From the NCBI GenBank assembly GCA_010909165.1, contig MU008194.1, positions 310,001 to 374,000 of the forward strand: 64,000 bases of DNA. The letters run 5' to 3'. The position numbers and the translations under genes are program-made. Under the pieces are notes generated by a model, which was given only the letters and a program-made list of their open reading frames with translations, was not told where the DNA came from and made no database searches. The first letter of the stretch is position 1, and each line of letters begins with the position of its first letter. Of the stretch, positions 34,654-47,093 are shown piece by piece. The stretch is from Anthoceros angustus (Eukaryota > Streptophyta > Anthocerotopsida > Anthocerotales > Anthocerotaceae).

Positions 34654-37386
34654 TTAATGACGATCTCCACAAGAGCAAACCCCATCTACAAAATGGTGGA
34701 TTCGGTGTGCATCTCTGACTATGATCTCTCTCTTCTCTACTTTAGACATGGCCTTGGTTCCACTGTGACAATCGTTGCACATGCGGAGATTTTTTGTCAC
34801 TAGAAGGGTTGATCCATCTGGAGTGTTCAACAAACCATATGCTAGAGCCAATTTTTCAGCATGTCCACACAAGGCATCTTCCTTTCCTCCCTGTATCTCC
34901 AGCACCAGATCCGTGTGTGGGACATGACCACCTGCCTCCAACCGCAAATTCACACTCTTCAGCTTGGAGGAAATGTCATCCCTCTCGTCTCCCACAATAA
35001 AGGAGTGCACCTTGCTGTTCACCTCAATCCAGGCTCGGGCAGGCTTCTTGCATGCACCCGCGACCTTTCTTAGACTTTCCACCAGGTGCACATCTCTCCA
35101 CCTGCCAGCATTTGTGTAAATATCCGTCAGAAGCCCATATGCTGCGGCGTTCTGGGGCTCCAACTTCACTACATGATCAAAACATCGCCTTCCACGGTCT
35201 ACATCACTGTGGCTTCTGCATGAACTCAGCAAAGACATCCAACCCCCGATGTCGGTCACGAGTGACTCATTTTGCAACATGTTTTCTGCTTCCTCGAGGA
35301 AACCAGCACGCCCAAGAAGGTCAACCATGCACGTGTGATGATAGATAGATGGTGCGATACCATAGTCTTCCACCATCACCCTGAAGAACTGCAGGCCCTC
35401 GTTCACGAGGCCATCATGACAGCATGCCAGTAGAAGACAGAGAAAAGAAGCATCATCAGGGATAACTCCTTGCTCCTGCATGTCGTGAAAACACTGGATT
35501 GCCATCTGGGACTGGTTATGCTGAGCATACCCATTCACAAGAGCAGTCCAGGTCACTACATCCTTTGTGGGCAGTCTATTAAACACTTCACAAGCAGCCT
35601 GCAAGCTCCCACATTTTACATACATGTCCACCAGGCTGCTGCCAAGTTCACTCTCCAACCCCCTTTGCTTTATCTGGATATGAAGCTGTTGCCCCTGACA
35701 GAGAGCTCCAACACTGGCACATGCTTTAAGAAGACAAACCAACGTGACATGATCTGGTGTGACAGACTCATGTTGCATACATGCATAAAGGCTGAGGGCT
35801 TCTTGACCAAGCCCGTGCTGCACATACCCTGCAATCATCACATTCCATGTCACCAAGCTTCGTGGGGCTAGTCGATCAAACACTCTGCGGGCATCCTCTA
35901 AGTTGCCATGTTTTGCGTAGAGGTCCACTAGTGAGGTACCAAGAATCACATCCGCTTCCAGTCCTCCTTCTCGAATAAGCACATGGAGCTGCTTCCCAAG
36001 ATGCAAAGCTCCCACGCTTACACATGATTTTAGAGCGCAAACAAAAGTGACCTGATTAGGTGGGATTTGGCCTTCCGCCTGCATCCTTTTGTAAAGAACA
36101 AGGGCCTCTTGACCCAGGCCATGCTCAGCATAGCCTGCAATCATGCTATTCCATGTGACCACATCTCTAGTAGGCAATCGTTCAAACACTTTGCGAGCAT
36201 CCTCTAAATTACCACACTTGGTGTACATATCCACGAGGCAGTTGCCTACTGCAACATTACTGTCAAGTCCTCTTTTCTGAATCTGGAAATGCAGCTCCTT
36301 CCCCTCAGATAGTGCACCAATCTGTGTACATGCTTTCAGGACGGAGACAAATGTGACATGATTGGCTTGAGTAGTTCCCTCCTCCTGCATGATGCTGTAA
36401 AGAGCAAGAGCTTCTTTCCCAAAATTGTGCTGAGCATAACCTGTTATCAAGGCATTCCATGTTACCACATCTCGTGTAGGCAATCCGTCAAAAACCTTGC
36501 GTGCATCATCTAGGCTGCCACACTTTGCATACATGTCTATCAGGCAGTTGCCAAGAACAACATCAGTGGCGATCCCGCTTTTTTGAAGCTGAGAATGAAA
36601 ATACTCCCCTTCTTTCAAGCATCCCACAACAGCACACGCTTTCAAGAGGCAAACGAATGTAACATGATTGGCTCGAATGACTCTCTCCTTCTGCATACAC
36701 GAGTACAAATTAAGGGCCTGTTGAGCTAGTCCATGCTGAGCATATCCTGCAAGCATGGTGTTCCATGTCACTACGTTTCGGGTAGGCAAACTGTCAAATA
36801 CTCTTTGAGCATCATCTAAACTGCCACATTTTGCATACATGTCCACCAGGCTGTTGCCAACAAACAAATCGGGATCAACTGCACTTAGCAGAACATCACC
36901 ATGAACCTGCTTGCCAGCTTGCAAATCCCCTGCACTGGCACATGCTTTAAGGACTGCAGCAAAAATATGGTTGTTGGGCTGCACTCCCGACTGTCTCATC
37001 TGTTGATACAGCCTCATAGCCTGTTCAGGCTGGCCAATATCAGCATGTGCCACAATGATCGAAAACCACGAAAAGGCATTCCTAGTACCCAGTCTGTTAA
37101 AAACCTGCATCGCCTCCAGCAACTTTCCATGCGAGGCATACATCCGTATAATGTGATTGGCCACGAATGTATTCGAGACCCTTCCACTTTTGACAGCGAG
37201 GCAATGCACACGACTGCCCACAAGCACATCTTTCCTCACAGTACATCCCTTCAGAACACTGTAAAAGAGGGAATCTGGAATAAACGATCCTTGCCGTACC
37301 AGAAGGTCCAACTCTTCCACTGCCTCATTCAACCTGCAAAATCCAGATGACTTGTCACACACAACCAAGGAGCAAGATAACACCAA
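34654..37386 (-). CDS. DYW-class pentatricopeptide repeat protein (putative organellar RNA editing factor)
   Basis: A single long ORF of 910 residues. About twenty PPR units of P, L and S type recur (for example GNSLVDMYAKCGSLDDA, VVTWNTMLAGYAQHG, NHVTFVCLLKACA), followed by E/E+ motifs (ARAWIEVNSKVHSF) and a DYW deaminase domain with HAEKLALAYGL (zinc ligand and catalytic glutamate), CNDCH and a final HHFVDGVCSCGD. Such proteins bind organellar transcripts and convert C to U. The domain ends GDRH instead of the usual DYW triplet, and HAE replaces HSE. An upstream minus-strand ORF (to 37870) with an arginine-rich start could supply a presequence through an intron ending at about 37336, but the phase does not fit cleanly, so I keep the single-exon model. 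Confidence 0.93.
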   Translation of the reverse strand: MVLSCSLVVCDKSSGFCRLNEAVEELDLLVRQGSFIPDSLFYSVLKGCTVRKDVLVGSRVHCLAVKSGRVSNTFVANHIIRMYASHGKLLEAMQVFNRLGTRNAFSWFSIIVAHADIGQPEQAMRLYQQMRQSGVQPNNHIFAAVLKACASAGDLQAGKQVHGDVLLSAVDPDLFVGNSLVDMYAKCGSLDDAQRVFDSLPTRNVVTWNTMLAGYAQHGLAQQALNLYSCMQKERVIRANHVTFVCLLKACAVVGCLKEGEYFHSQLQKSGIATDVVLGNCLIDMYAKCGSLDDARKVFDGLPTRDVVTWNALITGYAQHNFGKEALALYSIMQEEGTTQANHVTFVSVLKACTQIGALSEGKELHFQIQKRGLDSNVAVGNCLVDMYTKCGNLEDARKVFERLPTRDVVTWNSMIAGYAEHGLGQEALVLYKRMQAEGQIPPNQVTFVCALKSCVSVGALHLGKQLHVLIREGGLEADVILGTSLVDLYAKHGNLEDARRVFDRLAPRSLVTWNVMIAGYVQHGLGQEALSLYACMQHESVTPDHVTLVCLLKACASVGALCQGQQLHIQIKQRGLESELGSSLVDMYVKCGSLQAACEVFNRLPTKDVVTWTALVNGYAQHNQSQMAIQCFHDMQEQGVIPDDASFLCLLLACCHDGLVNEGLQFFRVMVEDYGIAPSIYHHTCMVDLLGRAGFLEEAENMLQNESLVTDIGGWMSLLSSCRSHSDVDRGRRCFDHVVKLEPQNAAAYGLLTDIYTNAGRWRDVHLVESLRKVAGACKKPARAWIEVNSKVHSFIVGDERDDISSKLKSVNLRLEAGGHVPHTDLVLEIQGGKEDALCGHAEKLALAYGLLNTPDGSTLLVTKNLRMCNDCHSGTKAMSKVEKREIIVRDAHRIHHFVDGVCSCGDRH

Positions 37387-37870
37387 AGAAACAACCCAGT
37401 GGATGAGTCCGGGACCTCAAAAGCTCAAACTTGTCAGCTCCCTGGGATTCAGCAACCTGTCCGGATGCCCTACAGGAATCAACATACTGTGCTGATTTTT
37501 CTTCTACCCACAACGTCTGCGGGTCAACCCAGATCACTTCCCCCGTTCTATGCCCAAAATCCGACCTCTTGACCCACCACCGTGAAGAATCGCCCACAAG
37601 CTCTACCCACACAGGCCTCGCAATTGGATCCACTGCAAGCCAGCTACACCAATTTGAGAGCTTCTCAAATTCAAATCCAGCAGACAGGTACCAAATGGGT
37701 GAAATTATCCAGCATACATCCAGCAACTTACAGTAACTCTTTGCAGATAGCCGTTGCCCCGTCTCGCTCTGCAAAGATGATATATGTCTGACCCAGTAAT
37801 CCAAATGTCTCGACACAGTCGATTTCCTGCGAAGCAGACTCAACACGGCCACATTGCTTCGACGCGTCAT

Positions 37871-38128
37871 TGGGCCAAGGGCTCAAATCATGCTCCATCA
37901 TCAGTCCATTCGCTCTGGGGCCTACTATGGTTACTACTTATCTCGGAGTTGGATGTTAAGTATGGTATAAATATCTTGGGTTAGGTCACGCGAAATTCTG
38001 AGCCCTAAGCACCGAGCCCGAAGACCATCAAAGGTCTATATGTGCAACCCTTATCTCCCTTTTACCTTGTGAAGTCTGCTGCGCCCCATTTCGTCCTCGC
38101 CATCGCCGCGGACACCGTCGCTTCCACC
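37871..38128 (+). promoter_or_regulatory. Promoter of the ribosomal protein S15 gene
   Basis: A site II-type TGGGCC lies at 37871-37876 and a TATA-like TATAAATAT at 37966-37974, about 155 bp before the start codon. Site II elements are common in plant ribosomal protein promoters. Confidence 0.5.
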
Positions 38129-39010
<882 letters not shown>

Positions 39011-39378
39011 GTTGGGTGGCTCGAAACCAGCGGGGAGCAATTTAGGGTTAGTCTGGGGGTGCCTCCAAGGCCCAAAGGAACCTATAGCCATGAGAATCTC
39101 TCAGTGAGAGAATCTGTGTGTTAATTTTGCCAATTGCTGAGTTTTTATTAATTAGTTGTCGGCATCATCGTCCATGTGATCACCGTGGTTCCTGTTATTT
39201 GATTTTAGCCTTGAGTCTCGCCTCGTTTTCTTCCGATCGATTGAAGCGACTTATTTCCACACGCAAGAAAAATTTCTGATCTCGCAGTACGCCAATATCG
39301 AAATCGAAAACGAATTGACTTTCAATCCATCGACGGTCACTCCAGGCCGTCGTCATTTAGTCTGTAGCTGTCTGTGAA
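39011..39378. other. Intergenic region, RPS15 3' UTR and PPR-SMR promoter
   Basis: A 368-bp spacer between two genes in the same direction, with no coding signal of its own. Confidence 0.45.
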
Positions 39379-42152
39379 ATGGGATCCTTGGCTGCCATGG
39401 ATGCAGTCGGTTGGCGGGCGTTCTTCAGTTGTCCGCGTGGATTCGGTCGAGCTGAAGGAGCGGAATTTACCACCAGACTGAGGTTGCGGGCAGAAGGCTT
39501 GGATGTGCTCTGCTGCGTGGTAACAGAACGGACAACGAAGAGGAGGGGACTTAAGCCTGTGCGCAAGCTGAACAATCAAGGGCTTCCGAGGACTCCACTG
39601 GCGGGCCGTTCGGAGAGGAAGAATGCAGCTCCCCGGGATGAAAAGACGGAAGTCAGTAGCTTGGCGGACCTCATTTTGGCCATCCAGCACAAAGCTGATG
39701 TTAGGAGTGCCTTGGATCCCTGGATTGAGAAGCTGTCGCTGCAGCAATGGAACAAGGTGGTGAACAATGTCGGTAACAAGCACTGGACGCACGCTATGGA
39801 GGTGTTCCAGGTGCTGAAGGAGAGGAGCCAGTTCTTGAAACCAGGCGTGGACCGGTATGAGTTGAATTTGCTGGAGGCGTACACATGTATGGCCGGGGTG
39901 CTCGGCAAGCAGGGCAGAGTTGAGGAGACGGAGGTGCTGGTGGAGGAGTTGAGAGCGGCGAGTGTGAAAGCAGACACGTATTTCTACAATGCTTTGTTAG
40001 GAGCCTATGCGATGAGGGGCTTGGCGATGAAAGTCTCTGAAGTTCTGCTGGAGATGGACCGCTCGGGCATCCAGCGGGATTATGTGACGCATGAGAGGGT
40101 GTGAGACCTAAAACAGACCGGATCGATCTCTTGTCGTTGTCGCTTGGACTGTTTGTCTCATAGATAGCTGTGACATTCTTGCTGTGAGATTTTGAGGATG
40201 TTACGTTGGTTTGCAGCTGCTGGTGGCGCACTTGAATGCAGAAGAACAGCAATTACAAAGTGCACTGAAAGTCCTCCGAGACATGAATGAGAAGGGACTT
40301 CAGGTTTCGGCCAGAACTTTTACACAGCTCATTGATGCCTGTTGCAGCAATGGCGATACAGGTTCTGCTACAGATATCTTTGTGGCTATGAGAGCTGCCA
40401 GGCATGCTCCTCACATGAAGGTTACTTTCTTGCGCCTTTCTTGTATCTCTTAGCGCCTTGAAAGGGAGTTTCACCTCAATTATCAGTGGACATAGATAAT
40501 GCGCTTGAATGGTTGTAGTGAGCTGCGAGGTGCTGACCATGAGGCAGCATTGTGCAGGTTGCGGCTCATTGATTGCATCATTGTGTGCTATTTATAATTC
40601 TCCATTTTCTAGCTCATGGAATGTTCCCGTCGGTCACCTTATCAGATGTGGAGCAAGCTGATGCAACTGTATGGTTCTAAAGGGGACTATGCAAGAGCCG
40701 AGGAGTTAATGGGCATGCTAATTGCTGATGGGATTCCACCTACAGCCAATCTGTATGACAACTTCCTACTTGCTTACGCCGTGGCAGATGCTCGCGATCA
40801 AGCTTTCAGTGTCTTTCGCGAGTATAAAGGGGTATGTGTTGTTCGGATAAAGTATTTCCATCGCAGTTTTCATCGCAAAACTCAGTGAAGTTACCGATGT
40901 TGTCATGTGGCAGGTAACCAAACCAACACTGATGGCCTATAACATCTTGATTGATTTATGTGGCAAAGGTGGTCTGGCGTCAGAATCTGTGAAGCTGTTT
41001 TCTGAGGCTTCTGATTCTAATTTAAGACCAAACACTGTAACTTACACAACAATGATAAACGCATTGACTAGGGTAGGAATGTACAAGGAATTGGATGACA
41101 TTGTTGAGAAAATGACAAAGAACAATGTTATCCCCAATATCCTGACTTACACCTCTCTCATTCATGCGCACACAGCCCGTGGCTGGACCAAGAAAGGGCA
41201 CGCGGTAAGCTGGTTAGTCTGTCCTTGGATCTAGACGTATGCGCAAACCGTCACGTTTGTACGCAATCCTGACAGCATGAATTTGTCTTTCCAGGTTTAT
41301 GGAGAACTCAAGAAATCAGGGTGTAGTGTAACTGTAACTTGCTACGGGGCACTGCTTTCTATGTACGTCTCTGGTGGGTGGTATTCGAGTGCAGCTGAAA
41401 TCTTGACAGAAATGGAGAGCAAAGGGATGGAACCAGACTCTGCTGGGTATGCTGCATTAACCGCAGCATATGGAAAGGTTGGAAGTGAAGTAGCTCCTTT
41501 GGCCAGAGCAATGAAAGGGAGCAACTTGGAATTTTGCAGGTTATTGCACCAGTTGCTTGTCGTTCCACACAAGAGTGTGGATACGGAGGCAGATGTTGGG
41601 GGTGCAGACACTAGTTGGAATCAAGCTCTCAATCTTCTGGAGAAGTGGGTAGCTAGAAGGACGGAAGAGGAAAACTGCTCAATGCATAATGCCATCACCG
41701 ACGTTCTGTGGAAGCAAGGGTTAACAGCAAAGGCAAAGATGGTTGTGCTTCGAGTTCGGAGTTTGTTTCACTGGTACAAGCTCCCGTCCTTCACTGAGAC
41801 AAAGTGGCTGTTGGATGTGAGATGCTTGTCTACAGGAGCAGCCCATGTGGCCATCTTGGACTGGCTAGAGGAAGCCTGTAGCCAAGCAGCAAACCGTGCA
41901 AGTGCAGGAAAAATGGTAATAATTACTGGAAGGTCAGGTGCTGAAGCTGACGAAAAGGTCAGGGAGAACTCAAAGCATGGTAAGGCCACGAGGAAGCAGC
42001 CTCCTCTTTCCAAAAGGGCGGCTATCGCCTCCACGCTGAAGGAAGTAGCCTCCCCATTCGTCGCCAACCCTTATGGAGAACTAGAAGCGAAGGCTGCAGA
42101 CGTCATAGAATGGTGGTCCGGGAGCACCAAGAGCTTTGGCAATGGGGATTAA
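39379..42152 (+). CDS. PPR-SMR protein (P-class pentatricopeptide repeat with C-terminal SMR-like domain)
   Basis: Five exons, 39379-40098, 40217-40420, 40613-40831, 40914-41204 and 41295-42152, all phase 0, give 763 residues. The N terminus is basic and transit-like. PPR units appear from about residue 165 (YTCMAGVLGKQGRVEETEVL, FYNALLGAYAMRG, YNILIDLCGKGGLASESV, TYTTMINALTRVGMYKEL, CYGALLSMYVSGGWY). The last exon carries an SMR-like segment, LDVRCLSTGAAHVAILDWLE followed by VIITGRSG. Plant PPR-SMR proteins act in plastid or mitochondrial gene expression; the specific target cannot be read from sequence. The intron/exon structure sets it apart from the intronless DYW neighbour. Confidence 0.88.
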
Positions 42153-42698
42153 ATTTTTTGGCAGAGTAGTTTCAAAGAGACTTTTAATTTGCCGAATGGC
42201 GGTTTTGTTTCCGTTGTGAGAAGGGCTAGTCATGTCAGGTTCACCAAAGGGCGTCCTCTAAATTTTTAACATTGGAGGCTTCATTCCATAGGCAGCAAGT
42301 TTCTGGATTCGCCTTACCCTGCTGGGAAGCCAAACTCTAGTGGTAGACGGACTACTTCAACTCAGATACAGACAGATTTGGGTTCCCTCCGACGTAGTCC
42401 AAATGAATTTATTTGCTTCAAGTCCAAGAACAGGCTCCTGCGATGTGAGGTCAGGCCTGCACACAAGCAATGGCAGGAACCCAACGGAGTCCGCATCAGC
42501 AGCCAGTTCAGCTGACGGTCTCAATAAGTTGACGCTGTTGCTGATCTCGTTCTGCGGATGACCTCTTTCTGCTGATGATCCCTTTCTGCTTCGGCTCTTT
42601 GGTAGAGTCTGCGTAGCTGGCTTGCAGGGCGGAAGCAATCAGGGATGAACAAAGCGTCGAACGGAGACAGCAGGCGGCGGGGACCAAGCCACGAGGAG
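42153..42698. other. Convergent intergenic region
   Basis: Between the 3' ends of the PPR-SMR and DUF1068 genes. No additional gene recognised. Confidence 0.4.
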
Positions 42699-43582
42699 CT
42701 AGACCTTCCCCCCGAAGTACCTCCGCAATCGGCCAGGCTGGGATCTGCTGCTACTGCTGTCCTGGAAAGAAGAGGATGCGGCAACCAGGCCGGGATCATG
42801 AGGATCTGCTACAGCTTGTGCACGGACGTGGCGCTGCCCGTCCTTCCATCCCAAGTTTCGAGCCCGCTGCTCCCACTGCGCAGCCAGCTTCCGGAACAGG
42901 AGCAAGGCAGCTTCCGCGCGCTCTCTGGCCTCCTCGCTGGTCTCCATCCCTATGTTGCATTTCTCCGCCTCCTTCTGGTACTGCGACGCGAGCTTCTTCG
43001 CGTCAAGGAAGGCGGAGTCGGAGCGTTCCTGGTTGTCCGCCGCCACTTTCTCCTGCAGCACCAGCTCCTCCTCCAGCAGCTGCACCTTGCTGGACCACAG
43101 CTCGCGCTGCGCCTCCGGGAAATCGCCGCCGCAATCTGTAGCCCCAAGCCGACCTAAGCCGCATCAGCCCGAGGCTGGCTCAGCACAAGCACAAGAAGAA
43201 GGCACAAAGCAACATCAGCTGTACCTGCGAGGGAGACGTTCCCCGGCCCTCCTGCACCAACCAGGGAAGTAGCCGCATCAGAAGCAGGCACCGGCACGGA
43301 GTGCGGCCGATCGGCGAAAAGGCAGGCGGGTCAGGCAGTACCGGGGTCGGAGAAGGCGGAGTGGGAGTCGGCCACAGAGTCGCATTCGCATGCGCGGCAG
43401 GCGCGGCAAGCGCGGCAGTGGGTGGAGCTGGAGCTGGATGACGCGGCTTCCAGCTGCTCCGCGAAATGCCAGTACAGCGGCGGCCCCAGAACGTAGAAGC
43501 CTAAGCCGGCTGCCAGCAGGCACATGAGGAGCTTGAGGCGGGCAGGCGTGATGCTGCAGCCGGGGCCCTGCTGCTGGCCCAT
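42699..43582 (-). CDS. DUF1068 family membrane-anchored coiled-coil protein
   Basis: The exons 43342-43582, 43225-43251 (27 nt) and 42699-43135 join in frame to give 234 residues. The start has a single hydrophobic segment (LLMCLLAAGLGFYVLGP) followed by PLYWHFAEQL, a serine run and cysteine-rich CRACRACRACECDS. The micro-exon supplies GNVSLA, then DCGGDFPE and a long helical region LASQYQKEAEKCNIGMETSE, EEARERAEAAL and WEQRARNLGWKDG, all matching plant DUF1068 proteins. Function is unknown in the family. A signal-anchor topology with the coiled coil on one side of a membrane is inferred. The C-terminal serine-rich tail is longer than I would expect. Confidence 0.92.
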
Positions 43583-43919
43583 CCTTCCCCTCGTCTCCGA
43601 CTCCTGCTTGCGCGCGGCACCTCAATTGACAACCAGGGCATCGGGCATTGGGCGCCAGGGCCCAGCCCCCGAGATGCTGTGCGCGCCTGCTAGATCTGGG
43701 CAGCGCGTGTTCTGCCTTACCCCGGCCTTCCTCCTGCCTTCGTCCTGCGTCCGCATGCCCATGGCCTCCTTTTCTCCACCTGGGATTTCACTAGCTTTTC
43801 CAAGTGTTAAAAACGGGTGCATAGGTAGACTATTACAGTTCAGCCTTTGCGTCCTTCAACCGACGTTACATATGGAATACCGTTCTCGTCACCAGATCAG
43901 GAGAAAACGCTGTTGTGAC

Positions 43920-44558
43920 TGTGCAAGGATAAGAACGAAATAACAAGGGGGATGTTTTGTGTGGTGTGAATGAAGCTTTCTATTCTGATAGCAAGGGACC
44001 TCTGCAACAACGCCTCTTGGAGCCAATACATAGGATTCCGATGGGCATCCACAGTTTAAAGTAGGGCCAACTTTAGAAAAGGACTCGCTACAAATAGCGG
44101 CCATTGTAATGGAAGGGGCATTCGATGGACGGGGCGGAGTCCCCTTGCTCCGCTGAGCTTCTAAGCTCTTGTGCCTTGACCCTACCAGCATTCTAGCTTG
44201 GTAGTTCTTGTGTGTTCGAGTCATATGCTTTGTGTTCTCTGAGGACTTGATTCTTGGCGATCGGTCGTGCAATTCCATCTGTATGTATGTATGGTGCGGG
44301 ACTCGGTGAGCGCAAAGACTAGGCCACATCAAGTCGCGGACGCCTTCCCCGGCCACACGGTGACATCAGAGCGGCAAGCCACACGTCCCCATAGTCGACT
44401 CACGCCCAGCCTGGCCCCGACATAGGAAGAGGTCATTCGTCACCACCGCTCAATAGGAAAGTCCATGGAGCATCTCGAATGTGAGACCGGTTACAAGTAG
44501 AAGGGTAGGGATCTCCCTCTTGGGGTGGGCTGCTACCTCAAGGAAACAGTATTTAACA
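43920..44558 (+). repeat. 5' LTR of the second Gypsy element
   Basis: Starts TGTGCAAGGATAAG and ends TATTTAACA. Nearly identical to 52187-52829 except for many short gaps. A TGGCACCGTGACG segment two bases downstream (from 44561) is the likely primer-binding site. Confidence 0.88.
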
Positions 44559-44945
44559 TTTGGCACCGTGACGTGTCCACGATAGCAAGCGGTGTGTGGG
44601 TAGATTTTGCGTTGTGCATACACCACGACTACCACATCCCTTGGGTATCATACACGTTCAACCAGCTTTCAAGATTGCTTAGTCCTAGTATGAGGAATGC
44701 TTCAACCGACAAATAGGAATAGGCGGGAGGTAGTAGAAGGTGACCATAAAAGAAATGATTGCTTTCTTGCAAGATACGTCTTCCTTTTGGTTTTCCCCAA
44801 CTCCCTCTATCATATCGGTTCCTCTTTCTTGCAAGGATAGTCAAAGAGTCCGCCGAAAGTGTGAGTTGTTAGAAACCACTGTCCCGAAGTAGCTTGTGGA
44901 CATGGGGGATATTGTGGTCTGAAGCCCGGTCTTGACCCCAATACC

Positions 44946-45395
44946 TTGCCACGATACTATGGGTCCCCAAATGAAGATCCCGAACATCCGTGGTTGTTCA
45001 AGAAGGTTTTAAAAGCTCGCTTGATGGGAACAGAAAAAAAGTACTTGAAGTATTTCCCGGCATCTCTGCAAGGGGAGTCCGAAGTATGGTATGAGACATT
45101 GGAGGATGAGCTTCGTGTTGATTGGAGTGCCCTGTGTGTTGCCTTCTTAACCAAGTTCCGAAGTGAGTCTTTCCACAAGGACTGTAAAGATCAGCTTGAT
45201 TACCTGTATCAGGAAAGTCGTGAATCCATCGCAACATATGTGGAGCGGACGAGGACAGTGAAGAAGCTAGGCTACACAAAGGAAGGCGGAAAACTCAAGA
45301 AGGTGAAGCGGAAGTTCATACATGGCTTAAGAAATGAGTTTTACACCACCGGATGGAAGATGAAGAGAGGACCTTGGATGATGTCATTGAGCTAG
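44946..45395 (+). pseudogene. Gag domain remnant
   Basis: Contains FKKVLKARLMGTEKKYLKYF, ESEVWYETLEDE, FLTKFRSESF and IATYVERTRTVKKLGY, the pattern of the retrotransposon gag family in plant Gypsy elements. A knuckle-like CKKCGSQHTTGC near 45660 lies in another frame. An RG-rich segment near 45765-45810 follows. Confidence 0.8.
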
Positions 45396-46339
45396 CCATG
45401 AAAAAGCAAAGTTTCCTCACGTGCAGGGCCAAGTAAGCCTGCCGAGAACGCCATCGTGGCGAGCCATTCGCGGACTCGGATCCTTCATCGTCCGAGAGCC
45501 CCATTCGAGCGCCATCTCAAACGAAAAAACCACAAGATGAAGAAATCGAAGGAGGACCCCGGCTATGATGTCAAAGAGAGTGAACGAGTTGGAGGCCATG
45601 ATCACGAGGATGGCGGTCGGGAAGACACATGAGCCGCAACAATGAAGCCCGTGAACCATGCAAGAAGTGTGGATCTCAACACACTACAGGTTGTGCATGA
45701 ACACACCATGTGTTAGCTGCGGGAGCATGGCCACATAGAGTGGAGATGTCCTAAGAACTCGCGTGAGGCAGGGGTCGAGGAGGTGCACCACGAGGTCGTG
45801 GTCGAGGTACCGCTCAAACCTATAGGCCAGACAACTGGGGAAACCCCGTTGGCCCACCGCTGCCAGAAGAGGAGATTGTCGTTCGAGGAGTCTTCACCGA
45901 AGCTTGCATGCCAACAAAGGCAACCATCGAGGCTTCCGTGCTAGCTGCGGTGGCAGAAAACGCTCTCGATCCGAAGATGACTATACAAAAAAGGCGAAAC
46001 AACAAAGGAAAGAAGGAAGTGTGGCGGGGCCGAAATAGAGATGGAAGACATCGGCTCTTGAGAAGCCTAAGAGGCGAAGAAAGGAGCAGTTGTTCCTCCA
46101 ATTGCCGTGGTGCACCATACTCACTTGTGGAAGATCTTGCAGATAGAGTAAAGATGACATTCAGCTCGATCCTCCTGCAGACGACGAGAGATCACCGCCT
46201 TAAGTACTCGAGTTGAAGCACAAGAAAGGAAAGGCTAAGCTAAAGGGAAGTTGCCACAACATGAATGGCGAAATCCCGACTCATCAAACCGACCAATTGG
46301 ATGGCTCATAAAAATGACTCACCGTGAACGCTTGGATCA

Positions 46340-46560
46340 ATGAGGTCGAGGTCCCGCCGTCGTGGATGGAGGGTCATCTACGAACTTGATCAATGCCGCT
46401 TGGCTTGAAGATCTTGGTCTAGGTACCACCCGCAAACTAGCATGTAAGCAAGTCTTGAGATGCGTCAATACAAAGCTCCTGTGGTGGGGTCCCGAAAACA
46501 TCAAGGTTGTTGTTCACGGAGTAAGAGTATGGATAGGTTTCACCGTGTGGAACTTCCCGA
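46340..46560 (+). pseudogene. Retropepsin-like protease remnant
   Basis: VVDGGSSTNLINAAWLEDLG resembles the active-site region of plant Gypsy proteases, with DGGS where the catalytic D-S/T-G is expected in most families. It is followed by a short beta-rich stretch before the frame breaks. Confidence 0.65.
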
Positions 46561-47093
46561 GCATATGGTGTCATCCTAGGCCAACCATGGTTAGAGTTAG
46601 TGAAAGCCGATCCCGGATCTGGAATCACGGAAATTGGCCCGCACAAGTTCGAGATCAAGGCATGGCAGCGAGGAGTTCAACATGACAAGTAGCACCTCTG
46701 AAACAGGATCTGAAGCCTCTGTATATGGTGATAGTGGTTCGAACCAGGAGGTGGATTTCACCAGCGAAGCATTCAACAGTGAACCAGAGACACTCCACAT
46801 CCTATCCATTCGATTGGCCCAGGATAAGCTCAAACCTGCATACAGCATCCAACATCCCGACTTGAAGGAATTGAAGTTTTCTGGAGCCAACGGTGTTGAG
46901 AAAGTTGCCAAAGTTGGTACAGACGTTGAAGGAGATGAACTTGAGCGTTACAGGAATCTTTTCTCCAGATATGAACACTTGTTCATCCGAGAAATGCCAA
47001 CTACGAACCTACGCAAGTTCAAAATCGATATCCTCGCACAAAACCAAGGGTGTAACTAAGGCGGTTGTCAGCACGGAGAGGTACGGAAGAAGT

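Noticed and set aside
37355-37870. Upstream exon adding an organellar presequence to the DYW PPR gene
   Set aside because: A good donor (GTAAGTT) and acceptor exist, but joining them gives a stop or a phase conflict, so it is not included in the gene model.
42776-43272. Plus-strand ORFs of 100-170 codons
   Set aside because: They are antisense shadows of the well-supported DUF1068 exons.
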